DNA of 32,772 nt from Brevinematales bacterium (lineage in GTDB: Bacteria > Spirochaetota > Brevinematia > Brevinematales > JAOACQ01). The position numbers were made by a program, and so were the translations under genes. The stretch lies in contig JAGVOW010000070.1 in NCBI GenBank assembly GCA_020052515.1, forward strand, positions 1 to 32,772. The letters are read 5' to 3'. This document shows, piece after piece, positions 8,261-14,824 of this stretch (its first letter is position 1; the number at the start of each line of letters is the position of its first letter). The notes below the pieces were generated by a model that saw only the letters and a program-made list of their open reading frames with translations, searched no databases and was not told the origin of the DNA.

Positions 8261-9970
8261 TTATGCTCTCTTATTAACAATCGTTTCGGCTTTTCTGGAT
8301 ATATTCAGAATAGTATCCAATTTTTGTTTGATTTCTTTATCCAGTTCATCCGGATTTGACAATTCCACTAGTTTATAATAACGGCTTTTATCCATTAAAA
8401 CGACTGAATCTATTTTCTTATAAAAATCCCGGAATATTTTATCGAGGAAATCATCGCTCATTTTTGTGTTTTTCCACCATTCATCATTTCTATTCTTTCT
8501 AGCTACTCCAGGTACATAATCGTCAATTATTGCTTTCATAATAGGCCAATAGTTCTGGGTAAATAGTTCTTTATCATCGTATTCCTTTGCGATAAACCTT
8601 TCTAAAACATCCGGCAAAGGCAAGTAATTCTCAATTTCCCGCTTTTCCCACATTAAAATAGAAAGGTCTTTTTTGGATTCTGATTGCTTTTCCAGCCTAT
8701 CAAAAAGCGCCACGCCTAATAAATCTGGTATTGCTTCTTTCAATCCATAAAAAATATTTTCAGCCGCAATAGGCCTATTAGTGTCTACTGTTCTGACAAA
8801 CGCTTCCTCGATGTAGGGAAGCGCCGGATGATTTAAAATACGCGCGAAAGCTACGAGAATGGATTGGTCAGTTGTGCCTTCCAGAAATAAAACCCACTTC
8901 TTTTGTTGGGCAAGAATATACTGATCAAAGCCGATATTATTTAATGATTTTACCAATTGCTGAGTTTTATTAACGATGTGCGGAGCGCCAATGAATCCGA
9001 TTATAGTATCCTTACCAGCCGCTTCATTCAGAACAGCTTCGGAATGGGTGGCGATAATGAGCTGGGATTTTTGGTCCTTTACCATATCAGACAGGATATT
9101 ATATACTTCTTTTTGGCGTATTACTTCCAGATGAGCATCCGGCTCGTCTAACAAAAGAATGGAATTTTCATTACTATAAATATAAGAAAATAATAGCAAA
9201 ATTTGTTGAAAACCTCTTCCCGCGTTTGTCAGAGCCATGTTTTTATTCGACCCTTCTTTGTAAGTAATAGAGAGTTTTCCGGTTACCGCTTCATAAATAG
9301 GGTCATCCAATTCAATCCGAAAAAAGCGTTTAATAATGGTTTTAAGTTTGCCCCATTTATCATTCTGTTGCTGATATACATTCCAGCATAAATTTCTTAG
9401 GACTTCAGCTGTACGCCCCTCTCCTATTCTGCCTTGAATTGAACCGGCTTCTAGTTTGTCTTCTTCTGTAGCTAAACCTGACATGGGAGGTAAAAAACCA
9501 ATTTTTTCTTTTATCACTACTTCTGGAATAGTTCCATTAGAATTATTGATAATTCTACAATAAATTGATTCTGGATTCGCGTAATCAAATTCAAAACCGA
9601 GTTTCCAGTTAATATTATCTGTAAAACCTTCAGCTGTAATTTGAATTCTTATATTATTAGTACCTCTTGACCCATCTTTTTTTGACACACTTTTCCTTAC
9701 ATTTAAATCATTCCATAACTGCAAAGCGGAAGGAACTGGCATAGAAAGAAGCTCTTTACGGTTTATCGTTATACTCTTGATTCTTTGTTTGCCTCGTGCT
9801 GTTTGCGAATGTTCAATCCAACGGCGCATGCCAATACCCCAGAGAGAAATAGCCTGTAAAGCCGTAGTTTTACCTGAATTATTTGGCCCAACGAAAGCTA
9901 CTGTAGGAGCGAGATCGATTTCTACTTCATCTAATTTTTTAAAATTTTCAATAATAAGCTTTGTCAACAT
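8261..9970 (-). CDS. OLD-like AAA ATPase with C-terminal TOPRIM-like domain
   Basis: A 569-residue protein. The N-terminal ABC/SMC-like ATPase shows Walker A GPNNSGKTT (residues 28-36), a GRGFQQILLLFSY signature-like segment, Walker B ILLLDEPDAHLE (~270-281) and a switch histidine in IIATHSEAVLNEA (~305). The C-terminal part looks TOPRIM-like: the acidic motif FLEGTTDQSI (~360) and the later EKREIENYLPLPD found in OLD/DUF4435-type proteins. The usual DxD reads FDRLE, so the second metal-binding aspartate may be missing. OLD-family proteins are DNA or RNA nucleases used in phage defence (P2 Old, GajA) and repair. No GajB-like helicase or other defence partner is beside it. The start is ATG at 9970 with GGGAAGG upstream; a longer reading exists but has no ribosome-binding site. 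Confidence 0.75.
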   Translation of the reverse strand: MLTKLIIENFKKLDEVEIDLAPTVAFVGPNNSGKTTALQAISLWGIGMRRWIEHSQTARGKQRIKSITINRKELLSMPVPSALQLWNDLNVRKSVSKKDGSRGTNNIRIQITAEGFTDNINWKLGFEFDYANPESIYCRIINNSNGTIPEVVIKEKIGFLPPMSGLATEEDKLEAGSIQGRIGEGRTAEVLRNLCWNVYQQQNDKWGKLKTIIKRFFRIELDDPIYEAVTGKLSITYKEGSNKNMALTNAGRGFQQILLLFSYIYSNENSILLLDEPDAHLEVIRQKEVYNILSDMVKDQKSQLIIATHSEAVLNEAAGKDTIIGFIGAPHIVNKTQQLVKSLNNIGFDQYILAQQKKWVLFLEGTTDQSILVAFARILNHPALPYIEEAFVRTVDTNRPIAAENIFYGLKEAIPDLLGVALFDRLEKQSESKKDLSILMWEKREIENYLPLPDVLERFIAKEYDDKELFTQNYWPIMKAIIDDYVPGVARKNRNDEWWKNTKMSDDFLDKIFRDFYKKIDSVVLMDKSRYYKLVELSNPDELDKEIKQKLDTILNISRKAETIVNKRA

Positions 9971-10036
9971 ATTTAACCTTCCCTTTATAGGACACGCTGG
10001 CCATATAGACTGTTTTGTCGACACGTCTGGAATAGA

Positions 10037-10064
10037 ATTATTTACAAACATCCTTAACTTTCAA
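10037..10064 (-). promoter_or_regulatory. Sigma70-type promoter for the OLD-like ATPase operon
   Basis: On the minus strand: TTGAAA (10064-10059), a 16-base spacer and AATAAT (10042-10037), predicting a leader of about 60 bases before ATG 9970. The 200-base gap between this gene and thiG (9971-10171) otherwise shows no gene and no clear terminator. Confidence 0.5.
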
Positions 10065-10171
10065 TTGTAATGGTTATATTTTATCATAAATCAATAAGAA
10101 AATACAATGCTTTTTCATTTTCCGTCACATTCGTTTCCCAGTCACACTGCCGCTGCCTTGCCGGCGAGGTA

Positions 10172-10948
10172 CTATTCCAAAAAGCCCGTCAGCGGCGAGC
10201 TGGCCGACGCGTATTTTTCTTCCTCACGAAGCACAGAGAGATAAGCGATTCTGCCGGCTTCTACCGCGAGTGAAAAAGCCCTTGCCGCTGAGACCGGGTC
10301 TTCCGCTGTCGCGATGGCCGTGTTGATGAGGACAGCGGCGGCTCCCATTTCCATGGCTTCCGCGGCATGAGAAGGCCTGCCGATGCCCGCGTCTACAATA
10401 ATAGGCAGTTTACTATTTTCAATGAGAATTTCTATCAAATCCTTTTCCCGGATGCCCTTATTGGATCCAATGGGAGAGCCCAGAGGCATAATAGCCGCCG
10501 CGCCTCTGTCTTCGAGCTTTTTCGCGCTGATCAAATCCGGCAGTATGTAAGGGAGGACAACAAAGCCTTCTTTGGCAAGAATTTCAGTCGCTTTTATCGT
10601 TTCTTCATTGTCCGGCATCAGGTATTTCATTTCATGAATCACTTCAATTTTGATAAAATTGCCGCATCCCGCTTCCCGGGCAAGCCTTGCGATACGTACA
10701 GCTTCTTCCGCATTCCGTGCCCCGGATGTATTGATCATAAGCGTGACATTCTTCGGGATAAAATTTACAATATTATACTGCCCTGCTTCAAAATCCACTC
10801 TTCTTAAGGCGACAGTGACCAATTCACTTCCGCTGGCTCTGATTACTTCCGGGATCAATTTAGAAGATGAAAATTTCCCTGTTCCGACAAAAAGCCGGCT
10901 TTTAAAAGTTTTTCCGCCGATTGATAGGAAGTCTTCCTTGTCTCGCAT
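10172..10948 (-). CDS. thiG: Thiazole synthase
   Basis: Makes the thiazole phosphate of thiamine from deoxyxylulose 5-phosphate, dehydroglycine and ThiS-thiocarboxylate. The 258-residue TIM barrel carries family landmarks: [12 protein letters not shown] near the start, the lysine of FIKIEVIHE (Schiff-base position), [21 protein letters not shown], and [32 protein letters not shown]. No thiS, thiF, thiH or thiO is in the window, and I see no TPP riboswitch upstream, so the rest of the pathway lies elsewhere. The ATG is preceded by GGAGGA at 11-12 bases. It follows the PfkB-family kinase gene by 21 bases on the same strand, so the two are probably cotranscribed. Confidence 0.95.
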   Translation of the reverse strand: MRDKEDFLSIGGKTFKSRLFVGTGKFSSSKLIPEVIRASGSELVTVALRRVDFEAGQYNIVNFIPKNVTLMINTSGARNAEEAVRIARLAREAGCGNFIKIEVIHEMKYLMPDNEETIKATEILAKEGFVVLPYILPDLISAKKLEDRGAAAIMPLGSPIGSNKGIREKDLIEILIENSKLPIIVDAGIGRPSHAAEAMEMGAAAVLINTAIATAEDPVSAARAFSLAVEAGRIAYLSVLREEEKYASASSPLTGFLE

Positions 10949-10969
10949 AATTGGATTATTCCTCCAGGA

Positions 10970-11896
10970 TTAAATTTCTCTGGTTTTTATTTTAGAAAGC
11001 ATGCTTTGAGCTTCTTCCGGCTGGCAAAGTTTGCCGGAAATGGCAGTAGCGGCCGAGAAAGACACCCCCTGCCGGATAGCTTCCAGTAAAGGCTTGTCTA
11101 AAGAAAGGGCAGCGCAAAAACCAGCTACAAAGGCATCGCCGGCTCCTACAGTTGGTGTGGATACAACAGGCGGGGCGTAAATATTATAGAGTTTTTTGTT
11201 TTCATCTTCAAAAAAAACCCCCTTTTCACCCGCCGAAATAATAGGAAAAGCCGCAAAATCTTTCAGTTTCCAGATGGCTTTTCTAAAATTACCATCCGAT
11301 TCCGGCCTTTGACCGGTAAGCCGCTCTGTTTCGTAAATATTGGGTTTAATGTAATCAATTTTATTTTCTGTAAGGGTTTCTTTTAAAATAGAACTTTCTG
11401 TGTCCAGCAAGATGGCCTTTACGCGGCCTTTTAAAATATCAATAATTTTCTGGTACATTTCCGCGCCTATGCCCTCAGGAAGGGTTCCGGAAATGACAAA
11501 AATATTCTCTTTTTCTACATATTTTCTTAAGGTAAGGATAAAATTTTGAAAGTCGCCTTCTTTTACTTCGGGGCCAGGTTCATTCAGTTTAATAATTTTA
11601 GATTCTTTTTTGTCAAAAACAGCCAGGTTAGACCGCGTTTCGCCCGCGATAACGGTGAATTCTTGAGGAATTTCCTCTTCTTCCAGAAGGTTTAAAAAAT
11701 CCCCTCCGGAGTGGCCGCCGATAAATCCTAAAGCCAGTGTGTCATTCCCGCAACGCCGGACCAGGCGCGACACATTCACTCCTTTGCCGCCAGCTTCTTG
11801 ATGGACAGAATGAAGGCGGATGACATCATCGTATTGAAAAGATTCAATTTCCGCGTATTTATCAATAGACGGGTTTAGAGTAATAGTTACTATCAT
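10970..11896 (-). CDS. PfkB-family hexose-phosphate kinase (1-phosphofructokinase type)
   Basis: A 308-residue ribokinase-fold sugar kinase of the 1-phosphofructokinase/tagatose-6-phosphate kinase (FruK/LacC) branch. It starts MIVTITLNPSIDKYAEI, contains the QEAGGKGVNVSRLV motif and ends with the catalytic TVGAGDAFVAGF signature, whose aspartate is the general base. It phosphorylates a phosphorylated ketohexose with ATP; whether the substrate is fructose 1-phosphate, fructose 6-phosphate or tagatose 6-phosphate cannot be told from sequence. No PTS or other sugar gene is nearby. The AGGGGAG ribosome-binding site is about four bases from ATG. It is divergent from murD and upstream of thiG. Confidence 0.88.
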   Translation of the reverse strand: MIVTITLNPSIDKYAEIESFQYDDVIRLHSVHQEAGGKGVNVSRLVRRCGNDTLALGFIGGHSGGDFLNLLEEEEIPQEFTVIAGETRSNLAVFDKKESKIIKLNEPGPEVKEGDFQNFILTLRKYVEKENIFVISGTLPEGIGAEMYQKIIDILKGRVKAILLDTESSILKETLTENKIDYIKPNIYETERLTGQRPESDGNFRKAIWKLKDFAAFPIISAGEKGVFFEDENKKLYNIYAPPVVSTPTVGAGDAFVAGFCAALSLDKPLLEAIRQGVSFSAATAISGKLCQPEEAQSMLSKIKTREI

Positions 11897-11913
11897 AATG
11901 CTCCCCTTAATAT

Positions 11914-11919
11914 ATTATA
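11914..11919 (-). promoter_or_regulatory. -10 box for the PfkB kinase / thiG unit
   Basis: TATAAT on the minus strand, 18 bases upstream of the ATG at 11896. A -35 match 17 bases further upstream (ATGCAA) is poor. The leader would be very short. Confidence 0.35.
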
Positions 11920-11936
11920 TCAAACTTATCTGGAAA

Positions 11937-11965
11937 TTGCATTTTTTTCTTATTTTGATTAATAT
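11937..11965 (+). promoter_or_regulatory. Possible promoter for murD
   Basis: TTGCAT (11937-11942), a 17-base spacer and TAATAT (11960-11965). The predicted start of transcription falls at the GGAGGAGG ribosome-binding site, so the leader would be minimal. The match is moderate. Confidence 0.3.
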
Positions 11966-11981
11966 AACCGGAGGAGGCGAA

Positions 11982-13316
11982 ATGACAGGCAAGAGTGTGT
12001 TGATAGTTGGTTTTACAAAGAGGACATCTTTCTCGGCCGCAAGGGCTTTGTTGGAAATGGGAAATAATTTGATTATTTCTGATTTATCGATAGATGATGA
12101 AAAAAAGGCGTTAATCAGCAGTCTTGGAAATTCCGATAAAATCTTGAATCTTCTGGGCAATCAATCTCCCGAAATCATTAAAAAGTATCCGGTGGATCTA
12201 GTGCTGCCCAGTCCCGGAGTACCTTTAAAAATTTCCTTGATAGAAGAGGCAAAAAAGAAAGGGATACCGGTGATAGGGGACATCGAGCTTTTTTATCAGT
12301 TTTTCCCGCGAAACGTTTATATCGGTATTACCGGAACGGACGGGAAAACCACTACCGCCACGCTTACCCATAAGATGATTCAATCTGAAAAAAGCGCTTT
12401 TCTGGGAGGCAATATTGGCATTCCTATTTTTGAATATTCGCAGAAAATAAAAGAAAGCGATATTCTTGTTTTAGAACTTTCGAGTTTTCAATTGGAAGAA
12501 ATCGATCATTTTCGTCCGCGTATCGGTGCTATTCTCAATATTGCTCCAGACCATCTGGATCGTTATGATTCTATCGATTCATATAAAAACGCGAAAGCGG
12601 CCTTATTAAAAAATCAGAAGAAAAGTGATTTTGCGGTTTTGAACCGGGATTCGCCTTATTTTGAGGATTTAAAAAAGGGGATTTCTTCCTCTTTGATTAC
12701 TTTTAGCCTTTCCTCCACAAAGGCGGATGTGTATTTTCAAAATCAAGTGATTTATTATGAAGGGAAGCATTTTATCGACCGTGAAGTTGTTCGATTAAAA
12801 GGTATTCATAATGTCGAGAACGCTATGGCCGCTATTGCGATGGCGAAATTGGCGGGTATAACTGATGAATCTATCAAAAAAACATTAACTGATTTTGAGG
12901 GTTTAGAGCATAGGCTGGAATATGTGAGAGAAATCAATGGAGTTGCTTTCTATAATGACTCTAAATCTACTACGGTAAACGCTCTGGAAAAAGCTTTGCT
13001 GAGTTTTGACCAGCCGATTATTTTGATTGCGGGAGGGCGGGACAAGGGTCTGGATTTTAGATCGATCCGTTCTCTTGCCCGCAGCAAGCTAAAGGAATTG
13101 GTGTTGATAGGGGAAGCATCTGATAAAATCAAAGAAGAGCTTGCCTTTGAGCCTTTTTACAGAGCAAAAGATATGGCTGACGCGGTTTCATATTCCTATC
13201 AGATTGCCAGGAAAAACGATATTATACTACTTTCTCCGGGCTGTGCCAGTTTCGATATGTTTAAAAACTATGAAGAAAGGGGAAAGGTTTTCAAGCAGCT
13301 GGTTCAGGAATTATGA
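11982..13316 (+). CDS. murD: UDP-N-acetylmuramoyl-L-alanine--D-glutamate ligase
   Basis: Adds D-glutamate to UDP-MurNAc-L-Ala in peptidoglycan precursor synthesis (cytoplasm, ATP-dependent Mur ligase). About 444 residues, normal for MurD. Landmarks are an N-terminal Rossmann segment (KSVLIVGFTKRTSFSAARAL), the ATP-binding loop GITGTDGKTTTATLTH (~116-131), NIAPDHLDRYDSIDSY, and NDSKSTTVNALEKAL in the C-terminal domain. The start is ATG at 11982 after GGAGGAGG. A longer in-frame reading from 11898 would add a hydrophobic stretch with no ribosome-binding site and is not used. No other mur gene is adjacent. Its stop overlaps the end of the convergent 96-aa ORF by six bases. Confidence 0.95.
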   Translation: MTGKSVLIVGFTKRTSFSAARALLEMGNNLIISDLSIDDEKKALISSLGNSDKILNLLGNQSPEIIKKYPVDLVLPSPGVPLKISLIEEAKKKGIPVIGDIELFYQFFPRNVYIGITGTDGKTTTATLTHKMIQSEKSAFLGGNIGIPIFEYSQKIKESDILVLELSSFQLEEIDHFRPRIGAILNIAPDHLDRYDSIDSYKNAKAALLKNQKKSDFAVLNRDSPYFEDLKKGISSSLITFSLSSTKADVYFQNQVIYYEGKHFIDREVVRLKGIHNVENAMAAIAMAKLAGITDESIKKTLTDFEGLEHRLEYVREINGVAFYNDSKSTTVNALEKALLSFDQPIILIAGGRDKGLDFRSIRSLARSKLKELVLIGEASDKIKEELAFEPFYRAKDMADAVSYSYQIARKNDIILLSPGCASFDMFKNYEERGKVFKQLVQEL

Positions 13317-13601
13317 TATGACCATAATGAGCCTGCGGACAGATTTGAAACGCTTGTCAATATCTCCGAGGGCTTCCGCAACTTTCCGGCGGATATAATA
13401 CATTCCGCCGCCATATCTGACCAGGTAGCCGTTGTAAACAATTTTTGTTCGAGGGGACACATAGTCCAATCCCCCAACAATTTCAACTGCCTTCCAGTCA
13501 GAGCAGGTCACCAATTCGGGTATTTTTGTTAACACGGAAGCGTCAATGGAATCATTCTGCACAGAACTGTAATACATTTTAGCTATTGAGCCGCGATCCA
13601 T
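13311..13601 (-). pseudogene. 96-aa ORF resembling the N-terminal part of an M15 D-Ala-D-Ala dipeptidase, probably truncated
   Basis: The ORF starts with a strong ribosome-binding site (AGGAGG, 13612-13607, five bases before ATG), so its start looks real. The segment from about residue 38 (AVEIVGGLDY ... YYIRRKVAEALGDIDKRF, then RLIMVIS) resembles the beginning of VanX/DdpX-type M15D dipeptidases, which cleave D-Ala-D-Ala. In that family the next residues are GYRP, followed by the zinc-binding HxxxxxxxD and late EWWH motifs. All of these are missing, because the reading ends in TAA exactly where the murD coding region begins. I infer a remnant of a longer gene cut off at murD. It could instead be an unrelated small protein. 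It sits just downstream of the structured RNA at 13620-13816. Confidence 0.4.
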
Positions 13602-13619
13602 CTAGTCCTCCTACGGGAA
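13602..13619 (-). promoter_or_regulatory. Shine-Dalgarno site and anti-helix strand before the 96-aa ORF
   Basis: On the minus strand the order is CCCGTA (13617-13612) then GGAGG, with AGGAGG at 13612-13607 five bases before ATG 13601. CCCGTA is complementary to UACGGG at 13642-13637, part of which lies in the closing helix of the structured RNA. Folding could therefore affect ribosome access. Confidence 0.4.
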
Positions 13620-13816
13620 TAAAAGACCCCGGGGCACCCGTAAGAAACCATTTTGCGGTCCCTTATTTAAAGAAGGGGATTCTTACCTGTATTTCGTGTT
13701 TCCCATCATCTAATTTCCGAAAGGAATAGAGAGAGAAGCAATTCTACACAGAGTTCGGAATCCCAGTTTTATGGATATAGAACCCGAAAATATCCATTCT
13801 ACACGAGCACCCCAGG
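13620..13816 (-). ncRNA. Candidate structured RNA / riboswitch-like leader, family unassigned
   Basis: Read on the minus strand, the ends pair through 13 contiguous base pairs: CCUGGGGUGCUCG (13816-13804) with CGGGUGCCCCGGG (13640-13628), with G-U pairs included. Inside are a hairpin TGGATAT/ATATCCA (13796-13790 with 13778-13772) whose loop GGGUUC can pair with GAACUC at 13756-13751 (pseudoknot), a UUCC-UUUC-GGAA hairpin (13726-13715), and GUAAGAA/UUCUUAC (13686-13680 with 13646-13640) stacked on the closing helix. A competing hairpin, UACGGG (13642-13637) with CCCGUA (13617-13612), would open the closing helix and touch the AGGAGG of the next ORF. U-rich UCUUUUAUU follows the closing helix. 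I checked the consensus motifs I remember for TPP, FMN, cobalamin, SAM-I, lysine, c-di-AMP, T-box, 6S and tmRNA and found no match. Confidence 0.5.
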
Positions 13817-13824
13817 AAAATTCA

Positions 13825-14298
13825 CTAAAATCTAATAAAATCTAAAAACAATACCCATTTAACTGGTATAATAATAGCGTCCAGTAAAGGCTGATTCACA
13901 AAAGAGCGGAGCTTAATAACGTTAAAATACTTATCCAGAAAATCAAGATAAAGTAATACAAATCCGCATATCAGCCACCCTCTAGCAATTCCAATCATTA
14001 AACCAAAAAAATATTCGGCTATATTCATGTCTTTTCTGCGCTCCGGGAGCTTGATGGCGCTTCGCAGAACCAGAAAAAAGATAACGGCGCCTATACCGCC
14101 AATAATATAAGAAATCAACTCAACACTTTTCGGGATATGATGTGCTATCCAGACAATTACGCCTGATAAAAGCATAGGAATAAAAATTCTTAAGAAAGAC
14201 GAGAAAGACCTGGAAATACCATCTTTTGCGCCAAGATAGGCAAAAATAGAGAAAAAGATTACAAGAATAGCAATAAATAAAACGGGACTAAAAGACAT
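13825..14298 (-). CDS. CvpA-like membrane protein
   Basis: A 157-residue inner-membrane protein with four hydrophobic helices. It fits the CvpA (colicin V production) family pattern: a first helix followed by a small-residue/charged YLGAKDGISRSF turn, and a later EYFFGLMIGIARGWLICG segment corresponding to the family's N..LG...G..RG motif. CvpA proteins affect colicin V export and envelope homeostasis in proteobacteria; the molecular role is unclear. GGAGG precedes ATG. It has its own promoter. The last codons lie in a tandem 10-base duplication (13826-13845), and the structured RNA begins nine bases after the stop. Confidence 0.65.
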   Translation of the reverse strand: MSFSPVLFIAILVIFFSIFAYLGAKDGISRSFSSFLRIFIPMLLSGVIVWIAHHIPKSVELISYIIGGIGAVIFFLVLRSAIKLPERRKDMNIAEYFFGLMIGIARGWLICGFVLLYLDFLDKYFNVIKLRSFVNQPLLDAIIIPVKWVLFLDFIRF

Positions 14299-14334
14299 TT
14301 TTTTCCTCCGGTTTTTATACTATCTTCTATGAAT

Positions 14335-14363
14335 ATCATAATAACAAAAGAACAAAAAGTCAA
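14335..14363 (-). promoter_or_regulatory. Sigma70-type promoter for the CvpA-like gene
   Basis: On the minus strand: TTGACT (14363-14358), a 17-base spacer and TATGAT (14340-14335). This is one of the closest consensus matches in the window. The -35 overlaps the stop of the TerB-like gene. Transcription from here would also cover the structured RNA and the 96-aa ORF. Confidence 0.6.
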
Positions 14364-14809
14364 GAGGGATTTTTATCTGTTGTGCCTAGATGCCATTCTT
14401 TTTTTAAAATTTCCAGCAATTCTGCTTCTTCCGGCGTTATTTTCTGATCTGCATGAATTACTTTGAGGCAAAAATCAAAAAGTTCTTTTTTATATTTGCT
14501 TTCATTTGGGGCATTCTTCAGCCATTCTGCTATACTGTTAACAGCTTTTTTAAATCTTCTGAACAGCCCGTTTTTATCTAAGGATTGTAAATATTGATAT
14601 TCTTTCGTAAAATTACATTCCCCATAAAACGAATGCTTTTCATCAAATAGACAGCTTTTGTGAACGAAGTCCGTGTGTAAATAGTTTTTGATTATCTCAA
14701 ACTCAGATTCATCCCCATGCCCATCTGAAAGCATTAAGGCATATAAAACATCAAATCCTGCCTGCTCTAATGAAACCAAATAAGGTATTTCCAAATTTCC
14801 TTTCATCAT
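14360..14809 (-). CDS. TerB-like helical protein
   Basis: A 149-residue soluble, mostly helical protein. Two parts look like the acidic-helix repeats of TerB-like domains: VLYALMLSDGHGDESEFEIIKNYL near the start and FCLKVIHADQKITPEEAELLEIL near the end (compare the family pattern of a helix, then ADG.I...E). TerB-like proteins bind metal ions and occur with stress, membrane and nucleic-acid functions; the name does not imply tellurite resistance here. AGGAG sits five bases from ATG. It is 15 bases after the RNase R-type gene on the same strand, so the two are likely cotranscribed. The family call is moderate. Confidence 0.55.
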   Translation of the reverse strand: MMKGNLEIPYLVSLEQAGFDVLYALMLSDGHGDESEFEIIKNYLHTDFVHKSCLFDEKHSFYGECNFTKEYQYLQSLDKNGLFRRFKKAVNSIAEWLKNAPNESKYKKELFDFCLKVIHADQKITPEEAELLEILKKEWHLGTTDKNPS

Positions 14810-14824
14810 TATTTCTCCTGAAAA

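Noticed and set aside
9971-10051. N-terminal extension of the OLD-like protein (27 extra residues in frame).
   Set aside because: It has no ribosome-binding site, its residues do not look like an ATPase N-terminus, and the predicted -10 box overlaps it. MLTKLIIENF at 9970 is the normal start of this type of ATPase.
10128-10145. The sequence GTTTCCCAGTCAC resembles a common sequencing/random-amplification primer tag.
   Set aside because: Only 13 bases match, the flanks do not continue into vector or primer sequence, and it lies in an ordinary intergenic gap. It is most likely chance.
11898-11981. Hydrophobic N-terminal extension of MurD that could be read as a signal anchor.
   Set aside because: MurD is cytoplasmic and its Rossmann segment begins right after the ATG at 11982, which has a strong GGAGGAGG site.
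13698-13712. Hammerhead-like core (GAUGA ... CGAAA) inside the structured RNA.
   Set aside because: The required CUGAUGA is not exact, the intervening stem does not form, and no cleavage-site helix fits.
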